Positions 24,138 to 33,599 of a stretch of 64,000 nucleotides of DNA are shown here, in pieces. The translations under genes were made by a program, and so were the position numbers. The stretch comes from Pseudorasbora parva. Taxonomy: Eukaryota > Chordata > Actinopteri > Cypriniformes > Gobionidae. Location of the stretch: the NCBI RefSeq assembly GCF_024679245.1, contig NC_090179.1, positions 6,250,320 to 6,314,319 on the forward strand, in the 5' to 3' direction. Under the pieces are notes generated by a model. The model saw only the letters and a program-made list of their open reading frames with translations. It was not told where the DNA came from and made no database searches. The stretch's first letter is position 1; every line of letters starts with the position of its first letter.

Positions 24138-25435
24138 CACTGCATGAAAAAAGGTGTATCCGGACCCGTATACTCCTGTATACACTGCTGAAATTCGGAA
24201 GAATCCGGGAGTATACTGGCCGGATAGGTCAAATTCCATGGATCGGTATATATCCGTATACATCCGGAATGATACCAAATCGGACGTATGTTGTGGCCGT
24301 ATTCTTCCATGCTACAGCCATTTGTTGCCATGGCAAGTAATCCCATCAGGTTTTTTCAGGAGACATTTTCACACCTCTGAGCAGCTTTGCCTCCCATCCC
24401 CTATTGGCCTTTCAACTCAAACTGGATTGGTTGTTCTTTTAAAACCACTCCCAAAACCCAAACTGCTATTGGAGGACAGGGCACATTGAAAACCCAGTAA
24501 AGTGATTTTATTGGTTACTTTTAAAACTTAGCCCACCCCAGGCCTTATAGTTTAGTGATTTGATTGGTTATAGGTCAGCTATGCAGATACTGCTCATACA
24601 CCATAAACCCCACCCCCCTCTCCCCCCAAAGGAAAAATACACACAAAAAACAATTTAGGAAAATATGGAATATTTATTAAGGTACATAAAACATTACCAA
24701 GAGCATTTTAAACAAGCAAAAGAATAGAATGGAGAAACAAAAACAAGTGAACAAAATGTATTTAAAAGGGATGAAAATGTAAAGAACAAAAAACAAAAAT
24801 AAAGGCATTTAAAAGGAACAAATAAACAATATAACTATATAAAATAAACACAAGTTAAAATGAAAGGGTAAAAAAGGCATGAAAAATAAAATTAACACAA
24901 CATATTTAAAAGTTGGCGATATAAAGAAATAAATACACAGTGTATCTAAAATGTAACATCATAAAATGAGACAATGCAAAAATGTAAACATTATAAAATT
25001 AGAACCAGAATGTTAAAAAAAGGTTATATAAGATACATAAATGTTCTAAGTAAACAATAAAAATAAGTGAAAAAAAAAAAAAACTCCCAAAGAGCATTGT
25101 AAACATATATTATAAAATGAATGGGGAAAAAAAGTGAGCAAATTCTATTTAAAGGACGGCGATGTAAAGGAATAAAAGAAAAAAATGCATATAATATATG
25201 TTTTAAGTAAACAATATATATAAGTGGAAACATTTCCAAAGAGCCTTGTAAAAATACATTATAATGATGCACTGATGATGTGACGTCTGTATCATCCCAT
25301 TTAACAAGTCTGGTTCGTGGCACTTGGCAGAGCGCAGACAACCGTGGTTCTGTTTGGTGGAGACCTCATCATCCACACTGGCCTTCCATCAACAACATCA
25401 TCTTTATCAAACATCTGCTCTATTGTTGCGGTCTC
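24138..25435. other. Left subterminal region of the EnSpm-like element
   Basis: The first 170 bases carry multiple GTATAC and CCGG motifs likely to be transposase-binding subterminal repeats. From about 24640 to 25260 the plus strand is A-rich, with loosely repeated segments around TATTTAAAAG and GTAAACAATATA. No coding exon was recognised until the minus-strand exon ending at 25436. Confidence 0.5.
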
Positions 25436-26798
25436 TCACAGGTCTCTTTCTGCGTTAGCTTGTACAACCCTGGACCTGGTCTCCAGCAACTGCAAAACAT
25501 GACAGTAATTTAACCACTAAAACACAGACTGTGTTTACATGTGCAACAATAATGCAACTATGTATTCTAAGAGTAAGGTCTTAATCGCAGGAAGGTGCTC
25601 ACATGACAAGCAGAACTCTTCACTCCAGTTTACATGCAATTTGCATTATTCACTAATGAGTATGGTTATGTAACACTCAGATTTGATCAAAGTATTGGGT
25701 TTACATGAGGTAAAGTTTAATCACAATATTGACAAAATCATATCTCCTAAAGAGAAAATAAATGCTTAGCAAGTGTCTTAACTTACCCTCCACTTTCTTT
25801 GACGGTTCTTTGCCATGTTCTTCATAGTGTGTCTTTTTTGGGCCTTTTCAGGCTGAGCCACAGAATACTTCCTCCGCGGAGTCTCAATGTCTTGCAACCT
25901 GATAAATAAATCATGAATAATTGTAATACCAATAAAAGTAAGCAAAACAAAGCACACATGGTAAATATTAATATAAAATTACTTTAAAAAAATAATACAA
26001 TCTTTAAGATTACCTTTTACACATTCAGGGTCAACATCTGTAAAAGTTTTCCTTAATTCTTCAAAGGAAAATGGTCAAAGCGAGGTTGTGTGATGACTAT
26101 TCTGGAGGGAAAAGTTGCAGTTATAATTAATGAAATTCAGTTTTGGCATTTCAAATCCATATGACGTTAGAAGTAGGTTAACCTAACATTTACAGTATAC
26201 AATAAGCAGTCTTACCCAGTTTGTGGATCGTATTTGTGTGGGCTGTTCTCTGAATTGGGTTTCACACAAAGGCACCTTACAGATTCCTGTAAAGTTTGAA
26301 ATTAAAATGCGTTTAAACGGATTCACAATCTGCAAGAACCACAATATTTTCAAGTTTGAATCAGATGGCCTTCAAAGTAACCGCTGGAGAAAAAACACAT
26401 AACGTTATTAGGCTAACGTTAATTGTAAGCCAACTTTGGTTTACAGGCACATTATATAACAATAACTGAACTTACCTCACGTTACGTGCCCTTTTAAATC
26501 TTTTCAGTGTTGTTCGGCTCTTCCTGTAAGTTAGTCTGTGCTGCTCATACTTTTGCTCGAGAGAATAAAGATGCAGGAGAGCCTCTTGGAGAAGATCAGC
26601 CTGTTCATGCTGTGCAGATTTTAAAGTAGTAAGCTGACGAGATATAGCACTCTGGCCGGAGATCAGCTGCTTCATCAAGGCATTCACAGTGACTGGGCTT
26701 GAGCTTGAGGCTGCTTGTCCTCCTTTGTTCAGTGGAGTAGAAAAACTAAGGTTCCTTTTACTCTCCATATTAAATCTGTCGAAAATGATCGATTCCAA
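25436..26798 (-). pseudogene. Spliced accessory gene of the EnSpm-like element, frameshifted
   Basis: Five minus-strand exons can be drawn: 26481-26798, 26216-26286, 26014-26101, about 25787-25882 and 25436-25489. Borders are GT-AG. Exon 1 encodes 106 residues with a Ser-rich start and a probable coiled coil around SAQHEQADLLQEALLHLYSL, ending in a basic stretch. Exon 2 reads ESVRCLCVKPNSENSPHKYD. Exon 4 is very basic, with EKAQKRHTMKNMAKNRQRKW. The last exon ends LLETRSRVVQANAERDL. In exon 3 the frame changes near 26067, between a segment ending DHFP and one starting FEELRKTF, so this copy is probably broken. I do not recognise the family; an accessory or DNA-binding role in transposition is inferred from location only. 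Confidence 0.55.
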
Positions 26799-27072
26799 AT
26801 CTCAACCAAACACCACAAAAAAAAAAAACAATCCGTTCTCTGTACTTCCGGAAACAATGCGGAGGTTTCAACTTTCGCGCGCTTGAAACAATACACTACT
26901 ATTGGGTGCGCCTCCGTCCCCACCTTTATTGTGAGTGGTTGATTTCAAACCTCAAAACGCCCCCTCTTTGGCGCGTGTTGTTTGCTTGCTAATCCCCACT
27001 CAAACCACGCCCTCGGTATGACGCGTCGCAGGTGTATCTTTAATTTGGTGCAAAAATATAATGCTGGACATA
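26799..27072. promoter_or_regulatory. Shared upstream region between the two EnSpm-like genes
   Basis: The minus-strand gene starts at 26798 and the plus-strand gene at 32231. Without the LINE only about 290 bases separate the two start codons, so this was probably a bidirectional promoter. It is richer in CG dinucleotides than the flanks. The LINE inserted inside it. Confidence 0.45.
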
Positions 27073-27165
27073 GGGGGGAAGAGTGGCGACGTCATCGATG
27101 CGCGCCGAGGAGTTGTTTCTCGGAGAGTACGGCGGTTGACATAAACTGGTTTGTGACTGGATCAA

Positions 27166-28362
27166 ATGATTTCTGAGGGAGTAAATGAGGATGAAATGGA
27201 GTTTGATGAATGGAATTTAGTAAGAAGTGGGAAAGGACGAGAAAAGAAGAAAGATGGGCGAAATGAAGGGAGTATGGCAGCAAGCCAATCCAGTAAACGG
27301 GGTTTAGAAGGAAACAGCTCTGATGAAGAAAATAGGGTTGTGCGAAAAAAGATTGTGAGAGAGGAATTTAAAATAATTCTTAAATTTAGAAAGGAAGATG
27401 AGCATGTTAATCTAAGTCCAATAGTGGTATCTAGAGAATTGAAGAAAAAGGTAGGAGACGTGGATATGGCTAAGATTTTGAGAGATGGAAGTTTGTTAGT
27501 AATATGTAAAACAGAAGATCAAAAAAACAAAGCTGTTCAAATCGACAGTATATGTAAGAAAAAAGTGAATGAAAGGAAAATTCTTGGTGAGGGAAGAATG
27601 AAACAGGGAGTGATAACAGGTATTCCAATCGACGAAGATCTAGAAAAACTCAAACGAAGTATATCTGGAGGTGAAGTGAGTAAAATAAAAAGGTTGCAAA
27701 AAACAGTGAATGGGGAAAGGATTGATAGTTTATCAGTTCTCTTGGAGTTTCAGGAAGCTATGCTCCCAGGAAAGGTCAAAATTGGATATATGAGTTTCTC
27801 AGTGAGGCCATATATACCTCCACCACTTCGCTGTTATAAATGTCAGAGATATGGACATATAGCAGCTGTGTGCAAAGGAAAACAGAGATGCCCCAGGTGT
27901 GGGGGTGATCATAGAATTGAAAACTGTGGAGAGGATGCACAGGATAAGTGTTGTAATTGTGGTGGACATCATAGAGTAACATTCAGTGGATGTGATGTAA
28001 GAAAGAGGGCTGTGGAAATTGAGAAAGTGAAAGCCGTAAACAACATCAGTTATGCAGAGGCAGTGAAGGAGGTACAAGAGCAAAGGAGAAACAGTGACAA
28101 TGATAAAGACAAACACATCTTGAGAGAAGAGGTTGGTCAAACAGAGGAAACCAGTACAGCGCTAACAGTAGACAAGCTGATTTTGTTCATTGCTTATGTT
28201 ATTAATTGTTCAGATCAAGTCAAACACAAAACAGAGAAAATTAAAATAATTGTGAAAGGAGCTGAAAGGTTTTTGGGAATAAAAAATATATCGTGGGAAG
28301 ATATTAATAAAAGACTGGAAGTGGTGGGAAAGCTAGGAGGAGCAGGTGATAAGACAACTTGA
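27166..28362 (+). CDS. LINE ORF1 protein, gag-like with three zinc knuckles
   Basis: 398 residues. The N-terminal half is acidic then Lys/Glu-rich. Residues about 222-272 carry three CCHC knuckles: CYKCQRYGHIAAVC, CPRCGGDHRIENC and CCNCGGHHRVTFSGC. The C-terminal 100 residues are Lys/Glu-rich. ORF1 proteins of this type bind the element RNA and form the retrotransposition particle (known for I and jockey-like elements). The stop overlaps the start of the ORF2 frame. The frame is intact. Confidence 0.8.
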   Translation: MISEGVNEDEMEFDEWNLVRSGKGREKKKDGRNEGSMAASQSSKRGLEGNSSDEENRVVRKKIVREEFKIILKFRKEDEHVNLSPIVVSRELKKKVGDVDMAKILRDGSLLVICKTEDQKNKAVQIDSICKKKVNERKILGEGRMKQGVITGIPIDEDLEKLKRSISGGEVSKIKRLQKTVNGERIDSLSVLLEFQEAMLPGKVKIGYMSFSVRPYIPPPLRCYKCQRYGHIAAVCKGKQRCPRCGGDHRIENCGEDAQDKCCNCGGHHRVTFSGCDVRKRAVEIEKVKAVNNISYAEAVKEVQEQRRNSDNDKDKHILREEVGQTEETSTALTVDKLILFIAYVINCSDQVKHKTEKIKIIVKGAERFLGIKNISWEDINKRLEVVGKLGGAGDKTT

Positions 28363-30461
28363 ATATTGTACAATGGAATGCAAGAAGTTTGCTAGCTAAT
28401 GGGCAAGAGTTTAAAGGATTTATAAAAGGGCTTAAAAAGAAACCAGAAATTATATGTGTTCAGGAAACCTGGCTCAAGCCAGTATTAGATTTTAATATTA
28501 AAGGTTATAATGATATTCGGAGAGATAGGGAGGAGGATAGTGTAGGGGGAGGATGTGTAATATTTGTAAAACAAGGATTAAAATATAGGATTATTGGGAA
28601 AGGAAAGGAGTTGGAATTTATAATAATAGAAGTTTTTGTAAAAGATGGAAATATTAAAGTTATTAATTTTTATAATCCTTGTAAAAGATTTTCAATAGAG
28701 ATAATGGATGAACTTATTGTACATTTAGAAGGAAAAATTGTATGTTGTGGAGATTTTAATGCACATAGCACATTGTGGGATAATTGTAATGATGGGAATG
28801 GGAAAGTGATTGAAGAATTAATGGAGATAAAAGATCTGGTATGTTTAAATGATGAAAGGGGCACAAGGATTAATGTCAGAACAGGTAAAGAGTCAGCCAT
28901 TGATCTTACACTGGTTTCAAATTCACTTGCAGGTGTATGTTTATGGGAAGTCATTAGAGGAACTACTGTAGGAAGCGATCATTACCCTATAATAGTTGAA
29001 GTAAATTTAAGTATAGAAGAATGTAATACAGAAGGAGTGGATAGATGGTTATTTGAAAAAGCAGATTGGGAGACATTTAAATATATTAGTGAACAAGAAT
29101 TAAATAAAATTGAGATTAAAGAAGATATTGATAATGTTAATAGTGCTGTTTGTAATGCAATAATATTAGCAGCAATTCAGTCTATCCCGAAGAAAGGAGA
29201 CAGGAAAAAGAAGAAGATTGTACCATGGTGGACAAAGGATTGTGAAAATGCAATTAAAACTCGAAATAAAGCATTTAAAGTTTTGAAAAATAATCACAGT
29301 TTTCAGAATTTTATTGAATATAAAAGGATGCAAGCAAATGTAAGGAGAATTATTAAAAATACAAAAAAGGCTTATTGGAGGAAGTTTTGTAACACTGTGG
29401 GAAGGGAAACCGGAATTGATCAAATATGGGGAATGATAAAAAGGATGAATGGGATAAGAAGAGAATATGGGTATCCAATTTTAAGTGATGGAGAAAAAAT
29501 AGCTGTAAAAGATAAGGAGAAAGCAGAAATGTTGGCAAACTTTTTTGCTAAAGTTCATAATGCAAACAATATTAGTGAAGAAGGAAAAAGAGGACGGGAA
29601 AGTACGTTAGAGCAGTATAAAGAGATATTACAGAATGAGGAGTATAGTAATGACCAATTAAACATGGCGTTTACCAAGACAGAGTTAAATCGATCCCTCA
29701 GGAAAAACAAGAAATCTGCACCAGGAATGGATCAGATTTGCTATATAATGATAAATCATCTTAGTGAATCATCCAAGGAGATATTATTAAGAATGTATAA
29801 TAAAATTTGGGAAGAAGGGAAGTTACCACAAAGTTGGAAGGATGCGGTGATAGTTCCAATACGCAAACCAGGGAAAGACTGCACAAATCCAGGGAATTAT
29901 AGACCAATTGCTTTGACCTCTAGTATCTGTAAAATAATGGAAAAAATGATAAATGAAAGGTTAATGTATTATGTGGAAAATAAAAAATATCTTTCTAGAT
30001 ATCAGAGTGGCTTCAGAAGAGGGAGAAATACTCTGGATCCAGCAGTGTGTTTAGAACATGAAATAAGAAAGGCACAAATAAACAGAGAGAGTGTAGTGGC
30101 TGTCTTTTTTGATATAGAGAAAGCATACGATATGATGTGGCGAGAAGGTCTGTTAATAAAATTATGCAAATTAGGTATCAAAGGGAATATGTATAGATGG
30201 ATCAAGAATTTTTTAGTAGGGAGAGCAATAAAAGTTAGGATAGGAAATTGTTATTCAGAAAGGTTTGTGATTGAAAATGGAACTCCACAAGGAAGTATAG
30301 TAAGCCCTTTATTATTTTCTATAATGATAAATGATGTATTTGAGGATTTGGAGAATGGGTTGGGGATTTCACTTTTTGCTGACGATGGGGCTATTTGGAA
30401 AAGGGGAAGGAACATTGATTTTATAGTAAAAAAAAGTACAGGAGGCTATTATAATAATTGA
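28359..30461 (+). CDS. LINE ORF2, endonuclease and reverse transcriptase part
   Basis: 700-codon open frame. The AP-type endonuclease spans residues about 1-220, with VQETW, GDFNAH and SDHYPI motifs. The reverse transcriptase spans about 440-690, with FFDIEKAYD, NGTPQGSIVSPLL and an FADD box in place of YADD. There is no ATG at its start: the frame opens at a TTG that overlaps the ORF1 stop, so reinitiation or loss of the original ATG is possible. The frame is lost at a run of eight A (30428-30435), after which the protein continues in another frame. Confidence 0.8.
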   Translation: MNIVQWNARSLLANGQEFKGFIKGLKKKPEIICVQETWLKPVLDFNIKGYNDIRRDREEDSVGGGCVIFVKQGLKYRIIGKGKELEFIIIEVFVKDGNIKVINFYNPCKRFSIEIMDELIVHLEGKIVCCGDFNAHSTLWDNCNDGNGKVIEELMEIKDLVCLNDERGTRINVRTGKESAIDLTLVSNSLAGVCLWEVIRGTTVGSDHYPIIVEVNLSIEECNTEGVDRWLFEKADWETFKYISEQELNKIEIKEDIDNVNSAVCNAIILAAIQSIPKKGDRKKKKIVPWWTKDCENAIKTRNKAFKVLKNNHSFQNFIEYKRMQANVRRIIKNTKKAYWRKFCNTVGRETGIDQIWGMIKRMNGIRREYGYPILSDGEKIAVKDKEKAEMLANFFAKVHNANNISEEGKRGRESTLEQYKEILQNEEYSNDQLNMAFTKTELNRSLRKNKKSAPGMDQICYIMINHLSESSKEILLRMYNKIWEEGKLPQSWKDAVIVPIRKPGKDCTNPGNYRPIALTSSICKIMEKMINERLMYYVENKKYLSRYQSGFRRGRNTLDPAVCLEHEIRKAQINRESVVAVFFDIEKAYDMMWREGLLIKLCKLGIKGNMYRWIKNFLVGRAIKVRIGNCYSERFVIENGTPQGSIVSPLLFSIMINDVFEDLENGLGISLFADDGAIWKRGRNIDFIVKKSTGGYYNN

Positions 30462-30513
30462 AGAATGGTCTTATAAATGGGGTTTAAAATTTTCGGTTGA
30501 TAAGTCAAAGGTA

Positions 30514-31950
30514 ATGTTTTTTACAAGGAAAAAAATTGAAGGTAAGGTAAAATTAAAATTATATAACCAAGAACTAGAAAGAGTTAAATATTTTAAATTT
30601 TTAGGGTTGTGGTTTGATGAAAGAATTACATGGGCGATGCATATTCAGAAAATAGTAGATAACTGTAAGAAAGTAATAAATATAATGAGGTGTTTAGTTG
30701 GTAGTGAATGGGGGGCGGATAGGATAGCATTAAAGGCGATATATAATGGGTTGATTAGATCTCGCTTAGATTATGGTTGTGTGGTGTATGGATCAGCAGC
30801 AGAATCGTCGCTTAGAAAGCTAGATTGTATACAGCATCAGGTATTGAGATTATGTACAGGAGCTATAAAAACAACACCGATTGCAGCGCTACAGGTAGAA
30901 ATGGGAGAAATGTTATTAGAAATGAGACGGGTACAGTTATCAGTGAGTTACTGGGCTAATTTACAAGGTCATAGTGAAGAGCATCCTACGTTAGAAGTGT
31001 TAAAGCCATGTTGGGAAAAAGAGAGGAGGAAAACGAAAAGCTTTGGATGGACAGTGAAACAGAAAGCAACAGAACTTAAAATTGATCAGTTAAACGTCAG
31101 TCCGACTGTACCACTACCAGTAATAAAACCTTGGTTACTAGGAGAAACTACTGTAGATTTTACCTTTTTAGAAAAGAAAAATAAGGATATGGAATATAAT
31201 TCATATAATGTGCAGACATATATTAATGAGTATTACAACTATGTTCAGATATACACGGATGCATCAAGGAGTTCAGATAATAAAATAGGAGTAGCATTCA
31301 TTGTGCCAGAGTTTCAATTATCTGTAGGGAAAAGGATCAGTGATGAATTATCTGTTTATACAGGGGAAATGATAGCAATATTATTAGCAACACAGTGGAT
31401 AGAGGAGATAAGACCTATGAAATCAATCATTTGTTCAGATTCAAGTTCATCTTTGGCCAGCTTGCATTATAGTCACTCAGAAAGTAGACCAGACATTTTA
31501 TTAGAAATACAACAAACATTATACAGAATTCAAATGATGGGTATCACAGTGGTTTTTTTATGGGTTCCGGCTCATGTTGGTGTTCAAGGAAATGAATTAG
31601 CAGACAAGGAAGCAAAGGACGCCATTAAAAACAAAGACATTAGTTTATCAGTTAATCTGAGTAAGAATGAAATCAAGAGTATTATTAAGAAAAGGTTGAA
31701 GGAAAGATGGCAAAAACAGTGGGATCAGGAGAAGAAAGGTCGATGGTTTTACAGGATTCAAAGGAAAGTAGGAGAGATGAGAAGTGCAGGGAAAAATAGA
31801 AGAGAAGAGATGATAATATCAAGGATGAGATTTGGACACACAAGTCTAAACAGCACACTTTATAAAATGAATAAACATGATACAGGAAAGTGTGAATTTT
31901 GCGGGCAAGAAGAAACCGTGGAACGTTATTATATACTGTCAGAAATATGA
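30514..31950 (+). CDS. LINE ORF2, thumb and RNase H part (frame-shifted from the 5-prime part)
   Basis: 478-codon frame that continues ORF2 in a different phase after the A8 run. The start at 30514 is only the first ATG; coding sequence begins nearer 30436. It holds the end of the reverse transcriptase (YFKFLGLWFDERITWAMHI) and an RNase H domain at residues about 245-375, with IYTDAS, YTGEMIA, CSDSSSSL and WVPAHVGVQGNELAD, so the catalytic D-E-D and H are present. A CEFCGQEE segment follows. A second frame change near 31915-31930 moves the last 25 residues to another frame, ending at a TGA at 31997-31999. Confidence 0.78.
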   Translation: MFFTRKKIEGKVKLKLYNQELERVKYFKFLGLWFDERITWAMHIQKIVDNCKKVINIMRCLVGSEWGADRIALKAIYNGLIRSRLDYGCVVYGSAAESSLRKLDCIQHQVLRLCTGAIKTTPIAALQVEMGEMLLEMRRVQLSVSYWANLQGHSEEHPTLEVLKPCWEKERRKTKSFGWTVKQKATELKIDQLNVSPTVPLPVIKPWLLGETTVDFTFLEKKNKDMEYNSYNVQTYINEYYNYVQIYTDASRSSDNKIGVAFIVPEFQLSVGKRISDELSVYTGEMIAILLATQWIEEIRPMKSIICSDSSSSLASLHYSHSESRPDILLEIQQTLYRIQMMGITVVFLWVPAHVGVQGNELADKEAKDAIKNKDISLSVNLSKNEIKSIIKKRLKERWQKQWDQEKKGRWFYRIQRKVGEMRSAGKNRREEMIISRMRFGHTSLNSTLYKMNKHDTGKCEFCGQEETVERYYILSEI

Positions 31951-31999
31951 GACTGAAAGAAGGGTTTTAATACAAAATCTAGAAAGAATAAAAATGTGA

Positions 32000-32204
32000 T
32001 TTATATTGGGAGATATTTTACAAAATAAATCAGGAAATGAATGCTATAATTGCCTTTTTCAATATCTAAAAGTGACCAATTTATGGAATAGAATATAAAG
32101 GAGAGCATGTCATTTTGTTCCACACTCCATACCAGTCGGTGGCGGTAATACACCATGTCGTTGTTTGTCAACCGCCAATAAACTTGAAGAAGAAGAAGAA
32201 GAAG
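32000..32204 (+). other. LINE 3-prime untranslated end with GAA-repeat tail
   Basis: About 200 bases of noncoding sequence end in the segment GGTGGCGGTAATACACC, an AATAAA at 32178-32183 and a run of GAA units that directly abuts the target duplication. A simple-repeat tail in place of poly(A) is normal for I-type elements. Confidence 0.7.
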
Positions 32205-32230
32205 AATGCTGGACATAATTATCTATCAAC

Positions 32231-33599
32231 ATGGAAGGACAACCACCTGTTGATAATAATACGAGAAAGAGAGCTCAGCGGTTTTGCGACCACTGCAACG
32301 AGAATGTTTCACATGCATATTTTTATCTTCACAAAAAAAAGTTTTTTTTTCACAATGGAGCGATTACAGCTGAGACAAATCACAACACAGAGCTGGAAGA
32401 GGGTGCATGTGATGAACTTCATCCAGCCGAAATGAGACCTGTGGACTGGGATGATGCTGGTATTCATTTTGGTAAGTTACTGAAATTTTTTTTTTAATGT
32501 AAAACCAAATGACAAGTAAAATAAGATGGTGATCATCAGCATTTGTTTTATATATTTACTGATGTTGTGCAACATTACACTGATGTTCATGATCTGCTTT
32601 GGTTAGAGTTGACACACAATAGTGATTTGCTTGTTTTCAGAATGTAGTAAGTTTGTGTTTTTTCCAGTAAAGGCATAAGTCTTGTTAATACATTGTAACT
32701 TTTATTTATTACAAATTTGGTCATAGCTGTATTTGCTGAACATTTAAATCATGACGGGCCATTCATAACAATAACTAAAGTTATTTGGATAAACTATTAC
32801 GAATGGCCCATTAACATTTCTATGGCCCATCATGACCTGTACACATGCTGTACTGTAAAGTGCATATGTGATTCTAAGGGATTTTAGTAAACAGCTGCTA
32901 ACTTTAAGATAATGCTAGACAAATGCTTAGCTCCAGCCATTAATCAATTGGTATTGTGATGTTTCACTGTTTAAACTAAATCTTTGTATTTAGCTTGTGT
33001 ATGTAAATTTGTGTGTAGCTAAAATCGTTGTATTGTTCTTTAATTGTTACAGAGGACATTGGAGACCAAGAGCAAGTTGATTTCTGCATATTTGAAGAAA
33101 CCAAGCATTTACATGAGAACCAAGATTCGGCAGATCTTCTTGATTTATCCATTACTGAAGGCAAGGCTCCTTACATTTAAATTGATGCACACAGACAGAT
33201 GTGTATTGTTACACTTACACTTCTATTAATTTTTTCTAAAAAAAAAAAACTCTAACAAATGTCTTTTTTTTGAAGAAGAAGAAGAAGAAGAAGAAGAAGA
33301 ACGCAATGAGCTGCTCAGGCTTTCCTTGGAGCTCAGTGAAACGTCTTCAGATGATGACAGTGACCATGAAGAGCAACATGTCTTTACAGATGGTCAGCAC
33401 TGAACATTTGGATTATAAAGATGACAAACCTGAAGAAGACAATGACAATAGAGACAGCTCTGCTTTATTACTTGTAAAGCTATTAGCAATAATGCTTTTA
33501 ACCTGGCAAGCATTGTTCAACATTTCAGACAATGCCATCACTGCACTGCTGCTATGCCTCAGACAAATGATGGCTCATTGGAAATATTCTCAGTGTTGA
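32231..33599 (+). pseudogene. EnSpm-type zinc-finger accessory gene, spliced and degenerate
   Basis: Exon 1 (32231-32471) encodes a basic start and the zinc-finger-like motif CDHCNENVSHAYFYLHKKKFF. This type of N-terminus occurs in many EnSpm-associated fish proteins (family knowledge, from memory). Exon 2 (33053-33160) continues in phase and ends at a GC donor (GAAG/GCAAGG). Exon 3 starts at 33276 with a run of Glu codons and an acidic segment, SETSSDDDSDHEEQHVF. A stop follows at about 33401-33403. The sequence from 33416 encodes a hydrophobic segment, LLLVKLLAIMLLTWQALFNI, joined only by a 25-30 base step too short for an intron. The rest of the protein, including any transposase core, is missing. 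Confidence 0.55.

Larger units (their letters stand above)
27073..32204 (+). mobile_element. I/Nimb-like LINE with RNase H, nearly full length
   Basis: A 13-bp target duplication, AATGCTGGACATA, lies at 27060-27072 and 32205-32217. The element has a GC-rich 5-prime end, ORF1 with zinc knuckles, ORF2 with endonuclease, reverse transcriptase and RNase H, and a 3-prime end finishing in GAA repeats. This is the layout of the I group of non-LTR retrotransposons, in which RNase H follows the reverse transcriptase. ORF2 carries two frame disruptions, so the copy is probably inactive unless these are sequence errors. Confidence 0.85.
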
